64,000 nucleotides of DNA from Carya illinoinensis (taxonomy: Eukaryota > Streptophyta > Magnoliopsida > Fagales > Juglandaceae). The DNA lies in NCBI RefSeq assembly GCF_018687715.1, contig NC_056752.1, forward strand, positions 1,860,001 to 1,924,000, given 5' to 3'. The notes under the pieces are model-generated. The model made no database searches. It saw only the letters and a list, made by a program, of their open reading frames with translations, and had not been told where the DNA came from. Positions 44,901 through 55,739 of this stretch are shown here, piece after piece. Within the stretch, counting starts at the first letter, position 1. Every line of letters starts with the position of its first letter. The position numbers and the translations under genes were made by a program.

Positions 44901-46357
44901 AGTTTTTCTTGGCGTGCGTGGAAAAATGTGGATTTATGGGATATATGCATTTGGCATTCTTTTATGCATATTGTTGAGTTTAATATATTTTTATCTTGTG
45001 GCGTTTGGAATGTTACTTACCTGCGGCACCATTTTGGTACCGTAAACTTTGATGCAGATGTGGAGGAAGAGAAGGAGGCTGAGCCCGAGGAGGCGGCTCC
45101 GCCAGAGTTTTGACTTAAAGTCTTTGATGTTTAAAAATATTCTCTATCAGTTTTTATGGCTTGTAATTTGGTTTGAAACAATATTTGAGACTTGTAATAT
45201 TTTATTATGTGTGGTTTAAACGGGTTTGTATTAAACAAAAATTCTGGTACTTAGTTATAAGACTTTTATTATCCGCTGCATGTTTTTATTGTACACTTGT
45301 TGCATGTACACACACTTGGCACTTGGCAATAGGATGGTGACCCGTGTTGTCATCATCTCGACGCTTCGATTTCCACGTGTCCGTACGTGGGAATTGGGAG
45401 CGTCACAGGTTGGTTATGTGGGACTGAGTCCGAAGAGTCGGGAGTCGGATGGATTGGAGGACGGAGTTATTTGTATGTTAGTTGATGTTGAGAATTGTTG
45501 GAGATATTTATGTTTTGTCATTTGCATTACATAGTGTATGCATGTACATGTGTTGAAAAAGGAAAATTGGGTTTTTGTGTAATTGCATGTATGTTCATGT
45601 GTTGGAACTTGAAAACTGGGTTTTCAAGCGATAAATGATTTTTGGGTATATTTGAATGATTGGATTGACCTGTTTGAGTCAGAGGTAGTGTAGGGATGGT
45701 GGTAAGTAGAGACGATAGTAGAGTCCTGCCTACAGACGGACTTGTAGGGATGGTGGTAAGTAGGGATAGTGGTAGAGTCACGCCTGTGATTCCCTCCTAC
45801 AGTGCTCTGATGGTTTGGGCTATTATCTAGGATAATGGCGAGGAAATGTTTTGGGCCAAAATGAGATTTTGGCGTGTATGGAAAAATGAAGATTTTCGGG
45901 ACATATGTATATAGCATCGTGTTCATGCATTTGATTATTTCATGAATATATTTTTATCTTGAGGTTTATTTGGTTTGTTATTTACTTGCGGTACTGTCTT
46001 TGGTACTGTAGATTTTGATGCAGAAAACGAGGAGGCTGAGCTTGAGGAGGCGGCTTCGCTGGAGGAGTGATCGGGGATCACTCATGGATTATGGTTTATT
46101 TTCCTATTTTTGATTGGTATTATATTTTTACTAGTTATTTGTAATATTATTAATACGTTTGTTTTTAAGCGAGTTTATATTTAAATAAAATTCTGGTACT
46201 TAGTTGAAAGACTTTTTATTATCGCTGCGTTATTTTTATGTATGCGTGTTACATGTACACACACTTGGTACTTAACGATGGGATGCGTGACCCATGTTAT
46301 CATCATCTTGACGCATCGATTTCCATGTATCTGAACGTGGGAGTTGGGGGCGTCACA
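41966..46357. mobile_element. Solo LTR, split by an insertion of the same family
   Basis: Starts TGTGATATC and ends GGGGCGTCACA. Its two halves (41966-43263 and 45408-46357) correspond to the left and right parts of the LTR inserted between them. Reconstructed length is about 2.24 kb. The flanks are AATAG (41961-41965) and GATAG (46358-46362), a 5-bp duplication with one mismatch. No internal coding region, primer site or second LTR is present. Polypyrimidine-rich frames in the left half are low-complexity artefacts. Confidence 0.82.
43264..45407. mobile_element. Complete solo LTR nested inside the older one
   Basis: A 2144-bp unit beginning TGTGATATCCCG and ending GGGAGCGTCACA, flanked by a perfect 5-bp duplication GGTTG (43259-43263, 45408-45412). 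It contains the same landmarks as the host LTR: a CT-rich tract (43500-43610 versus 42400-42480), CCCACGGCCACAGTG (44104 versus 43103) and GGACTGAGTCCGA(G/A)GAGTCGG (44275 versus 45421). The TG...CA ends and 5-bp duplication identify an LTR left by recombination. Confidence 0.88.
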
Positions 46358-46387
46358 GATAGAGCCCCGATTTTTCATTTTTGTCAT

Positions 46388-47601
46388 GGGAGAAGCTAGG
46401 AACCGGTCGGGTGAAAATTTAAATTTAACACCAGCCAATCAAATTTTTCCACATAAGAGGTACATCAAATTTTCATCTACACTCAAATGCACTAAATTCT
46501 TTACTTATTTTTATCTTTTCCCTCTCTCTCTCTCTCTCTCTCTCCAAAATATGCTTGCAACCAAATGTCTTTGTTTACGGGACAAAAAAGTTGGTCTCTT
46601 CTTTATTTTGCTTGACCTGGTCTCTTGTGATTTGGTCTCTCAATAAATTACTTTCAATTAAGTTCGGCCATTTTAAGTAGGGAAAAGCTCCCTCCACAGA
46701 ACAAGCTGCAAAAAAAGCTTGATGTTTGAATATTTAAGTTCCTAGATTGCAATAATCTTGTACAGCAAAATTTCTAAAAAGTTCGTGGCAGTGGAACCCC
46801 TCATAGAAACAAGCACATTATGAGGCCGGGTTCTCATGGTTGATTCAAATTAGCAAAATTAAAAATATCTCGAGAATTAATTGCATTGGTATTAGTAATG
46901 GAGGGAGAGATTGTATACATATAGATGAAGATGGAAAGGATTACTATGGCAAAGTCAAAGATCAATCATAAGAATAAGAGAGAGAGATGGAGGCAGCAAT
47001 GAGAAAAGGAAAATATAAAAAAAGATGGGTAGAAATAAATAAGAAAGGAGAACTCACGCATACTGGCGCAAAGCAAATACCAAATAGCATCGAGTGTCAA
47101 AGATAAATACACAGGAAGTATAAGAGTTGTGTGTAGTTGTGGGTTTAGGTGGCGAGCTCTTTGACGACTCTGAAACAATGCCAAAATGAGTATTGGTGTG
47201 CATATTTTAGAAGAGCATTGTTACACATAAGCCTACACACCACACACTATATATATATTTTCTTCAAAATTTTTTTGAATTTATTTTTCTTAAACTAATT
47301 AAATTTTTTTACTCATTATCTATATATTAAATATTTGATAAAAGAAAAAAATTAAAAAAGATACGGTGTAGTGTGTAAGCTTAAATTTAAAATTTTTCAT
47401 TTTAGAAAGAGAGAAGGGGGAGTTGCAAGCGACGAGATGTGGGAGGGTGAAAGAGAAAGAAGAGGGTTAAGAGAAAAATAGAAAATAGAGAATTTAGTGC
47501 ACGTGAGTGTAGATGAAAATTTGATGCACCTCTTATGTTGCGAAATTTGATTGGCCGGTGTTAAATTTAAATTTTCACCCGACCGTTTTGGAGCTCTTCC
47601 C
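46388..47601. mobile_element. Mutator-like (MULE-type) non-autonomous element with long inverted repeats
   Basis: About 120 bp at the left end (46388-46510, GGGAGAAGCT..., CGGTCGGGTGAAAATTTAA, TAAGAGGTACATCAAATTTT) is repeated inverted at 47480-47601 with few mismatches. The flanking nonamers TTTTGTCAT (46379-46387) and TTTTGCTAC (47602-47610) agree at six of nine positions, as for a decayed 9-bp duplication. The interior has a (TC)n run (46520-46545) and, at 47215-47390, a nested ATAT-rich MITE-like stretch. No transposase. Confidence 0.78.
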
Positions 47602-48165
47602 TTTTGCTACATCTCAGATGAGTTTTGTTAAATATAAACAAAGTCGTGTACTATTCTGCTTATCAATATTGATTTTTTCAAATTTAAAATTTAAATTAAC
47701 ATAATTTTTAATAAAATCTATTTTTTGACCAATTATATTAGATTAATACATATATTAATATGCAATTATACAATTTTCCTATCTAACATTTGAAAGTTCC
47801 TCCTTTTTTGAGTTGTACCCTACCAAATTGGTCCCCAGAGTTCAATGCTAAAACTACTCTCTTCCAATTGCAGAAGACATTTAAAAGCTTTGGGAAAATT
47901 CGAAGCTTTTGACTTGTCAATGCTTTTTTTAACTGGCTTGTCGATCCATAATTCAACTGAAAAATCTGCAGAAGACCAATCCTGGACCACTCCTTCAAGC
48001 TTTCCATGTTAGTTCCACTTCAAGGTCAAGGTCCGAGTGAAAGCATGCAACTTTTCTCCACAATTTTCATGGAAAAGCTTCTGTTTTCTCCTTGTTTTTC
48101 TCCTCCAGTTCTGGTCCCTCCAGATTCTGTCTTTTGGCATATCATTCTCTCCCAGATAAGTATTT
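47602..48165 (+). pseudogene. 5' stump of another CrRLK1L gene
   Basis: From about 47790 the sequence follows the upstream region of the intact kinases (CTTCCAATTGCA, AAGCTTTGGGAAAATTC, GACCAATCCTGGACCA). At 48069 it has the ATG of MEKLLFS, then the hydrophobic leader and the CTCTCCCAGATAAGTATTT segment corresponding to LPDKYF. The signal-peptide frame is disturbed by indels. Homology ends at about 48165, where an AT-rich MITE-like sequence begins. The rest of the gene is missing. Confidence 0.8.
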
Positions 48166-49940
48166 TTTATTTTTTTTTCTTTTTTTTCTTTTATCAAATA
48201 TTTAGTATATAAATAATTAGTAGAAAAATTTAATTAGTTTAAGAAAAATAAATCTAAAAAAAAAAAAATTCAAAGACTTATGTGTAGCAAAACTCTTTAT
48301 AATATTTATGAAAAAAAAAAATTCTAATTGTCTTCGGGTGGCTCTACAACTGCCACTTGGAACTCCATCAGTTGTTTTTATGGTTTTATGTTTCTTTTTA
48401 GATGTATTTTATTAATATTTTTAAATTTTTTTAAAAAAAATTCCCAAAATTATTAAAATAATATTTACTTAATTATTAAATAAAAATAATAAAAAATTCC
48501 AATAATTACTCCGAACCACCTGGGAAGAGTACCATTTTGCATGTATCCTCTGTCCCTTCAGTACGTTAACGCGTTGTACTCCTACCCATCTCAAAAAACA
48601 CGAAGTTTTCGTGACTCATTCCAAAATCAAAATCAAAATCAGATTTTATTTTTATTTTTTTTCTCTTCCCAAATTCTTCTTTGCCGACGTATATATAATT
48701 AAAAACCACCATAAATAATATTCAAAGGATAGATCGATACTCATGAAGATTGAAAAATCATTTATGAAACTTTAAGAGGTATCTATCTGGTACGAGTCTC
48801 ATTGTATTAGATTGTTTTATTCGACGTGAGAAAGATAAACTCATTATCTAATCCTAGTTGTCCGCCGGGGACCTACGTTAGGACTAGGCCCTCAAAAATT
48901 TTAAAATATATCCTATATTTTATATATAATTCTATAAATATAAAAAATGGCCTCCCAAAAATTTACAATCTTTATATGTTTTCTAAATTTTTTGAAAATT
49001 TCAATATATTTTGAAATGTATTTCTATAATTTTTTTTTCCTATAGTTCTAGAATTTTGTATAATTTTCATATATTATCTATTTCCAAAGATGATGCATCA
49101 CTAAAATTAAATTAAAAATAAGTTTAGAAAAAATATTTAATTTATTATTACGGATCTCAAAGTTTTTTTGTAATATAAAAAAAATTATTTAAAATTGATG
49201 ATTTATATAAAAATAATAATTAAGACATTTAATCCTGTAGACTTTATTGAGCAAGAAAAGAATTTATTTAAGATTTCAATTATTCCATCGTATGCTTAAT
49301 GTGATACGAAATATCTAAATTTTGTATAAAACTTGATAAACTAGCTGACCTACTAGAATAACATATGAGCTTCTAAAAAATTACTGGAAATAAATTCTAA
49401 ATATGTCACTACAAAAATAATAAAGGATTAATATTATTTCACGAAATATTATTCTCAAAAATTTAAAATATATATTAAGTTGTGTATTTTAGAATTTTAT
49501 TTCTACGTGTCTAAAGCAAATTATTGAGATAAAAATTTTTATGTATTTATATTTTTATAAATTTTTAATTTTATATAAACATCTCATACATTAAAAAAAT
49601 AAAAAAATTTATGTACAGTTATTTTTATATATTTTTTATGCATTTCATTAATATAATTAACCATATCACTTTTTTAATATAAAATAAATATTTTAACAAA
49701 TTACATCAATAGAATATATAAGAAATATATAAAAATGACTCTATATAATAAAAGATATTTTTATCACTCAAAAAATTCCTGAATCCGACGCTTTTAGTTG
49801 TGTATACACTTCACATACCATAGAAGATATTTTCTTCCTAATCCTACTTGATTATACGATGAAACCATAGATAAACCAAAAAAAGTGTCATCATGCGGAA
49901 CATGTGAAATAAATAATCTTCTAATCCACCAATACCTGCA
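48166..49940. other. Duplicated distal upstream region of the intact kinase gene 1
   Basis: A MITE-like tract (48166-48300) is followed by DNA matching 58490-59620. Conserved landmarks are GTACGTTAACGCGTTGTAC (48562 versus 58760), CCAAAATCAAAATCAAAATC (48631 versus 58820) and TTATTTAAGAT(T/C)TCAATTA. No gene is supported. Confidence 0.75.
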
Positions 49941-49957
49941 TGTATAAATGGTGGTAC

Positions 49958-50347
49958 CAAAAAGAATGAACCGGATGGGCACGTCATACTTCTACTTTAG
50001 AAAGGTTTCAAATAATCTTCTAAGAAGTCCAAATGATGATTTTACCCCAAGTCTCGCGCAATCATTTCCTTCCTACTTTCCAAGTACCAACTCAGTGAGT
50101 GCGCGGAAATTGCTATTGAGAAGTGCGGTGATTTCATATATATATTTTATGAATAGTAATAAAAATATAATAAAAATAATAATAATAAATAAAAATAATA
50201 AATTATGATGGTCCATATTTCAACTGCAAAGTCCTTCATAAAGGCCAATTCTGAACATCTCCTTCCAGCTTGTTCAACCTCAAGGTCCAGAATTCTCTGA
50301 TAAGCTTTGCTCCGAGTGAAAGCAAGCAACTTTTTTCCACAGTTTCC
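49958..50347 (+). promoter_or_regulatory. Promoter and leader of CrRLK1L gene 1
   Basis: Bases 49958-50110 and 50203-50347 match the promoters at 5668-6413 and 59680-60184. The middle part present in both other copies, with the TATAAATTGATGCAGACTTG block, is replaced here by an (AATA)n-rich stretch (50130-50200), although TATATAT occurs at 50140. The core promoter of gene 1 has thus diverged from gene 2. Confidence 0.65.
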
Positions 50348-52888
50348 ATGGAAAAGCTTAGGTTCCACCAAGTCCATACACCTCTGTTTGCCCTTCTTTT
50401 TTTTCTCCTCCAGTTCTCATCCCTCCAGTTTCTATCCATGGCAGATTACTCTCTCCCAGATAAGTATTTCATCAATTGCGGCTCTGCTACCAACGTCTAC
50501 AACGGCCAACGGAATTTCATCGGGGATTTGAATTCCAGTGACTCGACTTCCAATTCCATTTCCTTTACGGGTCAGAAAAGAGTCGCGATCGAGAGCAACC
50601 TGTCTTCAACTGCATCACCTCTGTATCAAACAGCAAGAGTTTTTTTGCACAACGCTTCGTATGAGTTCGATATCGACACTAATGGTATTTATTTTGTTCG
50701 CCTCCATTTCTTTGCTTTCTCCTCCCCAAGCACTCCAACAAATCTCTCCACAGCGCTTTTTGACGTCTGGACTTCTGGGTTCTCACTGTTGCGTAATTTC
50801 ACTGCCAAAAACAGTAGCGACTCTCCTATAATAAAGGAATTCTTACTTAGCATACTCAATCCTGGCAAATTCAAAGTGTATTTTGTTCCTCGGGGATCAT
50901 CGTTTGCATTTGTAAATGCCATAGAAGTCTTCCATGCCCCTGACAATCTGATCGATGATACAGCCAGACATGTTACTGCTGCAGGAAGCACCAGTAATTC
51001 AACGGGTGTGCTGTCCAAGGCTTTACACACCATTTACAGGATAAATGTTGGAGGCCCTAAAGTCACACCGGAAAACGACACGCTATTGAGAAACTGGGTA
51101 CCGGACAGCGACTACATCTATAATCCAGACAAGGCAAAGCATGTAGACCAATCCAGTAGCCCTAGCTACAACCCGGCTTATGCCAGTCAGTATACTGCTC
51201 CTGCTATTGTCTACCAGACTGCGCAAATGATGGATATCAATTCTACCAGGCAAGCTGATTTTTTCAACCTAACTTGGGGTTTTAATGTGAGTAGGAATGC
51301 TAGACACCTCGTTCGTGTTCACTTCTGTGACATTGTTGGAGCATCAGCTAATGTTCTAAGATTCAATCTTTATATATATAGTAGGTTCAGTACGGTAATC
51401 GATTCCTACGACTATGTTGTCCTTTTAAATATTCCATTCTATGACAAATTTGTGGTTGATTCTGATGATTCGGGAACTATGAATATCAGTATAGGCCCTA
51501 GGAATGATTCGTCTGAAATAAAAGCCTATCTGAATGGGCTAGAAATAATGGAGATACTGGAGACGTCAGGTTCAGTTCCTACAGTGAGTGGGCCCAAAAA
51601 CAAACATGTTCTTCTTGTAGTTGTTTCGGTGCTTGGAGGGTTGGTTCTAATCTGCATTTTGGCAGTTGGATTCTTTTTGGTTTTCAAATGCAGGAAGCAA
51701 AAGTCGGTTGAAAATTCGGACTGGTCACCAATACCTGTGTTTGGAGTAGGGAGTACGCACAGCAGGGCTACTGAGAGAACCATAAATGGCTCCACTCCGC
51801 CTAATTTTAATCTCGCATTGAAGGTACCTCTTGCTGAAATCCTATCTGCGACAAACAACTTCGACACGAGGTTGCTAATTGGTAAGGGTGGCTTTGGGAA
51901 TGTCTATAGGGGAACTTTCAGAAATAGCCAGAAAATTGCTGTGAAACGGAGTGAGCCAGGGTCAAACCAAGGCTTCCCAGAATTCCAAACGGAAATCATG
52001 GTTCTTTCCAAAATTCGCCACCGCCATCTTGTTTCCTTGATTGGGTATTGTGAGGAGAGGTCTGAGATGATACTTGTCTATGAGTTCATGGAAAAGGGGA
52101 CTTTGAAGGATCATCTTTATGCCTCAGATGTGCCTCGTTTGTCATGGAAGCAGAGGCTGGAGATATGCATTGGTGCAGCAAGGGGTCTTCAATACCTTCA
52201 CAAAGGTTCAGCTGGGGGAATAATACACCGTGATGTCAAGTCCACTAATATCTTGCTTGATGAACATTATGTTGCTAAAGTTGCCGACTTTGGCCTTTCG
52301 AAAACAGGTCCTCTTGATGACACCCATGTCAGCACAATTGTCAAAGGCACGTTTGGTTATCTCGATCCTGAGTATATTAGGTCCCAACAGTTGACGGAAA
52401 AATCTGATGTGTATGCATTTGGAGTGGTTCTTCTCGAGGTGCTATGTGCACGGCCAGCAATTAATGCCATGCTTTCCGGGAAGCAAGTGAATTTGGCTGA
52501 ATGGGCAATGCTTTGCAAGAAGGAAGGGTCGCTTGAAGAGATTGTTGATCCTTCACTCAAGGGTCAGATTGATCCAAACTCCCAAAGAAGATTTATTGAG
52601 ACGGCAGAGAAATGTTTACAAGAATTCAGTGCTGACCGCCCCACCATGGATGATGTGGTCTGGGACTTGGAATATGCATTACAGCTTCAGCAAACTGCAA
52701 TGCGGAGAGAACCACATGAGGACAGCGCAGTCGATGGTTTTGCAGGATTGTCATTGCCCAATGGACAGCGCTTCCCTTCATTTAGCATTACGATGGATGG
52801 AAACGATATGCCTGTTATGATGGATGATGGCTCCTATGTTAAAGAATGTGATGTTTTTACCCAGATGAAAATCGATGACGCCAGATAA
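50348..52888 (+). CDS. CrRLK1L-family malectin-like receptor kinase, intact (gene 1)
   Basis: A single exon encoding 846 residues. ATG 50348 is chosen because the in-frame extension to 50270 is not conserved in gene 2. Features: signal peptide about 1-31; malectin-like ectodomain about 34-405 (FINCGSATNVY, LHFFAF, VYFVPRGSSFAFVNAIEVF, RINVGG, VRVHFCDI); membrane segment about 421-446; Ser/Thr kinase about 505-780 with GKGGFGNVYRG, VKR lysine near 531, HRDVKSTN near 627, DFG near 647 and GTFGYLDPEY near 665, all catalytic motifs intact. It resembles Arabidopsis At5g24010-type members. CrRLK1L receptors such as FERONIA sense RALF peptides and the cell wall at the plasma membrane; the ligand here is unknown. 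Paralogue of gene 2 at 60185. Confidence 0.95.
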   Translation: MEKLRFHQVHTPLFALLFFLLQFSSLQFLSMADYSLPDKYFINCGSATNVYNGQRNFIGDLNSSDSTSNSISFTGQKRVAIESNLSSTASPLYQTARVFLHNASYEFDIDTNGIYFVRLHFFAFSSPSTPTNLSTALFDVWTSGFSLLRNFTAKNSSDSPIIKEFLLSILNPGKFKVYFVPRGSSFAFVNAIEVFHAPDNLIDDTARHVTAAGSTSNSTGVLSKALHTIYRINVGGPKVTPENDTLLRNWVPDSDYIYNPDKAKHVDQSSSPSYNPAYASQYTAPAIVYQTAQMMDINSTRQADFFNLTWGFNVSRNARHLVRVHFCDIVGASANVLRFNLYIYSRFSTVIDSYDYVVLLNIPFYDKFVVDSDDSGTMNISIGPRNDSSEIKAYLNGLEIMEILETSGSVPTVSGPKNKHVLLVVVSVLGGLVLICILAVGFFLVFKCRKQKSVENSDWSPIPVFGVGSTHSRATERTINGSTPPNFNLALKVPLAEILSATNNFDTRLLIGKGGFGNVYRGTFRNSQKIAVKRSEPGSNQGFPEFQTEIMVLSKIRHRHLVSLIGYCEERSEMILVYEFMEKGTLKDHLYASDVPRLSWKQRLEICIGAARGLQYLHKGSAGGIIHRDVKSTNILLDEHYVAKVADFGLSKTGPLDDTHVSTIVKGTFGYLDPEYIRSQQLTEKSDVYAFGVVLLEVLCARPAINAMLSGKQVNLAEWAMLCKKEGSLEEIVDPSLKGQIDPNSQRRFIETAEKCLQEFSADRPTMDDVVWDLEYALQLQQTAMRREPHEDSAVDGFAGLSLPNGQRFPSFSITMDGNDMPVMMDDGSYVKECDVFTQMKIDDAR

Positions 52889-54269
52889 TCAAACTTGGTC
52901 TTTCTCGTCTAGTAATAACGCAACTTTTAAGTTACTTTAGCCTTTACAAGTTTGTTAGGTATGCCTTTGTGAAGTCAATTTTGTATTTTGGGTCTTGCTA
53001 GCAGTGCCTCTGATTCGAACATGTTTTAGGAGATCCTAGTTGATTTCCCCAATATTGCTAATAGCTTTTTGCTTGACTTTGGATCATGGACGGTAATGTT
53101 TCTTTGGAAGTGTTGGGACTTTCACTCTCTCGCTTTGTATTTTATTTCCTCTTTAAAAAAAAATTGTAAAAATCTATTATATTTCTTAGTAAGTTACCAA
53201 TTCCCTGTTTCATATATATAATTTATGGATAATACTATACACATCACTATCTCACTTGCATTTCACTATATATGATGTAACATATTTATCACCATTTAAT
53301 GATAAAGAAGTATGCACTAAATTATCATTTAATAGCAGTAGATGTGTCACATCTTACTTAGTGAGATGCAAATAGGATGGTAGTATAGTATATAGAATTT
53401 TTCACAAATAGAAGTGTGGTTAGAATTTATTTTTCAACTGCTGGGAAAGGTTCCCTGCAGTGCTCCCAACCTATAGAATACCTAAAGAGGGAGCCAGAGA
53501 ACATGATTCTCTCTTGCCCTTTGTCTCAATCCATAATTTCACTGGCTCTACAAAGGTAACAAGAAATAGGAACAATTGATAATCAATTAGGAAGAGAGCG
53601 ATAATAGATTCATTGGTTGAGTTGCAAATAAAATAAAAAAAAACAACTTTCTAAACATCAACATTCAACACCCCACTTGTTAGTTGGGCTTCTCCATCCT
53701 CTACTAATCTAACTTCATCTTCAACACCCACTAAATCTTTTGAATATAGAGCCAAAACTATCACGCACAGCAAACTCTGGATGTTGGAAACTATTGAGAC
53801 AGAACAGCTGACGACTCTAAAGTTTGTGGAATCATTGAGGTTTCCAGGTAGTATTGTCTGAATTTGTTGAGACTTCAATTGGCCTGGGTTATTTCCATTG
53901 GGAAGAAGAAATCTTATTTGTAGAGATACTGCATAAAAATGATATTGTTGGTTATTTCCATTGCTGAGGTCTTCAAGTTTTCAATAAATCTGCCATTGAT
54001 GACTTTTTTGTTGCTCAGAATCGTGTGGATCTTACACCTTGCACTTTTATGACAAGTTTTTTACTTTAATGATTAGGTTAGAATTTACCTCCAAAAACGC
54101 AAACTGGTGATTAATAACTTTGAAAATTTGGGCCAACAAAGTGAAAATGTCTTAGATGTTTTGTTTTTTGTCTTTCTGTTCTTCTACTCTTGAAAGAGCA
54201 ACCTTAGTTCCGCTGCTAAATGAGCCTTTCCTTTTTAAGTATTGGGCCTTGGTTGTATAACTACTGTTA
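52889..54269. other. 3' flank of gene 1, duplicated downstream of gene 2
   Basis: Closely matches 62729-63777 (for example TAATAACGCAACTTTT and CTTGCTAGCAGTGCC, CCCTGCAGTGCTCCCAACC). About 190 bp at 53225-53405 is absent from the second copy. No gene is supported; the short minus-strand frame at 53651 is not conserved as a protein. Confidence 0.75.
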
Positions 54270-54600
54270 GGTTCATTTGGATTTAGAAATGAGATAGTTT
54301 GAACTCTTACTAAGAAGCTCTCTCTTATCTAAATATTTATTTTAAAATCACTTCCTAATACAAAATCATCTCATCTCATCTTTCTTCCTAACCAAATACA
54401 TAATTTTAAAAACTCATCTCATCTTATTTCAACTCAACAATTTTACTACTATTTACATACCATCTTAACTCATCTCACTTTCTAATTCAAACACACAAAA
54501 TTTACAAAAAACCATCTGATCTTATCTCAACTCAACAATCTTACTACTATTTATAAACTATTTCAATTCATCTCATCTCACTATTTAAATGAGCCCTACA
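54270..54600. mobile_element. MITE of the CTCATCTCA type
   Basis: Begins near TTAGGTTCATTTGGATTTAG and ends near CTCACTATTTAAATGAGCCC, with two internal tandem arms containing AACTCAACAAT(T/C)TTACTACT (54437 and 54527). Typical of abundant non-autonomous elements in Fagales genomes, from memory. Borders approximate. Confidence 0.6.
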
Positions 54601-55020
54601 CTTCAAAATACATTACAAAAACTGTTATTAAACACCCTTATTGCCTCGTGTTTTTGTGAAATAGATAAATGGTGATTTATATTATATTATTAACAGTTTT
54701 TAACTGTCATAATTTTGCTCTTAGCTCTCTATTCGGAAATTGGGTTTGGGTTCAAGTTCAGCATAATGAGCCATTTCTAAAGCCTAGAAAGCACATTAAT
54801 CAACACACAAGATAATATCTTCACATACTAAGAGAGTGTCTAAACGTTCGCTACAAAAAATATTCAAGAATCTATATCGGTACATAATTTCACACTAAAA
54901 CCATAAATGCCTAGTCTAAAGCTGTGATTCCAACAATACATAATTTAGAAATTGCAGTATGACACAAGAGAGAAGCAGAGAAAATCTCTGAAAGATATAT
55001 ATATATATATATATATATTG
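54601..55020. other. Spacer ending in a (TA)n microsatellite
   Basis: No gene. An uninterrupted TA run lies at about 54996-55018. Confidence 0.7.
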
Positions 55021-55317
55021 TTAATGGCCAGAGCCTATCCTGCTGGGTCCAGAGGCCAACGTAAAGACTCTGTCCCATATCAAAACTCGGCCACCACCGA
55101 TGCTGTCAGCACTACTTGTGCTAGTAAATGAAGCTTCTCTCATTGATTCACGGCCCTCAACAGCCTCGGCATCTTCAGTCTTCCTCTTTTTGGACTCCGG
55201 TCCAAGGGTTCTCGAGGTGCGTGCAGCTCCTCTCGGAAGGCTATTTGCAATTCCATTTGAGGTAACGGATTCGTCTTGACACGAGGAATGTCCTAGAGTT
55301 GTCAAAGTTGATTTCAA
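55021..55317 (-). CDS. Hypothetical exon or gene fragment
   Basis: A 98-codon minus-strand frame with protein-like composition, moderately GC-rich compared with its surroundings. It has a basic-acidic patch (PESKKRKTEDAEAVEGRES), Ser/Thr-rich stretches and a C-terminus LASGPSRIGSGH. The KKRK cluster could be a nuclear-localisation signal. No family is recognised. It sits between the (TA)n run and AT-rich repeats, with no neighbouring exon visible, so it may be a captured last exon rather than a gene. Confidence 0.35.
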   Translation of the reverse strand: MKSTLTTLGHSSCQDESVTSNGIANSLPRGAARTSRTLGPESKKRKTEDAEAVEGRESMREASFTSTSSADSIGGGRVLIWDRVFTLASGPSRIGSGH

Positions 55318-55739
55318 TCAACTTGATTTCTAGACAGTACGAACGAAGAGTTTTGATACCGGTTGTTGTGCTCAAAACTGTTCGAAAAACACATCAATAA
55401 GATAGATATAATATTTAAGTAGTTCTAAAACTTACCTACGTCCACTGTAGTAGAAATTCACTAAATTCAATATGTTTATACAAACTTACAAACAATCAAT
55501 ATAAATCTCTCTATCTCTCTATTTTCTACCCCACCAAATTTAGATATCAGAGCTCTTCTTTTATAGTTAGGAGAAGTTTTACTAAATGCAAACCAATATT
55601 GTTGACAAATGAGGACTTGGGACTTGCAGTAGCTATGTGCAACTGGCAACAATATAGGATGGTGGAAGGTTGGACGGTGTAGAGCAGCTGTTTTGGACTT
55701 CTTGGTTTCACACTTAAGTGGTTTTCAACATTCTGGACA
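55318..55739. other. AT-rich spacer, probably transposon-derived
   Basis: Contains TTAAGTAGTTCTAAAACTTACCTACGTCCAC, reminiscent of the 'acgtggttc...cctacgtccac' motif found in plant repeats. No gene. Confidence 0.4.

Noticed and set aside
45527..45926. Minus-strand frame with repeated TTIPT motifs
   Set aside because: The repetition comes from a short DNA repeat (GGGATGGTGGTAAGTAG) within the solo LTR, not from a protein domain.
50270..50347. Upstream extension of kinase gene 1 by 26 codons
   Set aside because: The same leader in gene 2 is frame-shifted and lacks the extension; the ATG at 50348 begins a proper signal peptide.
50689..52820. Minus-strand and alternate-frame ORFs overlapping kinase genes 1 and 2
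   Set aside because: They occur at the same place in both duplicates because they are shadows of the conserved kinase coding sequence.
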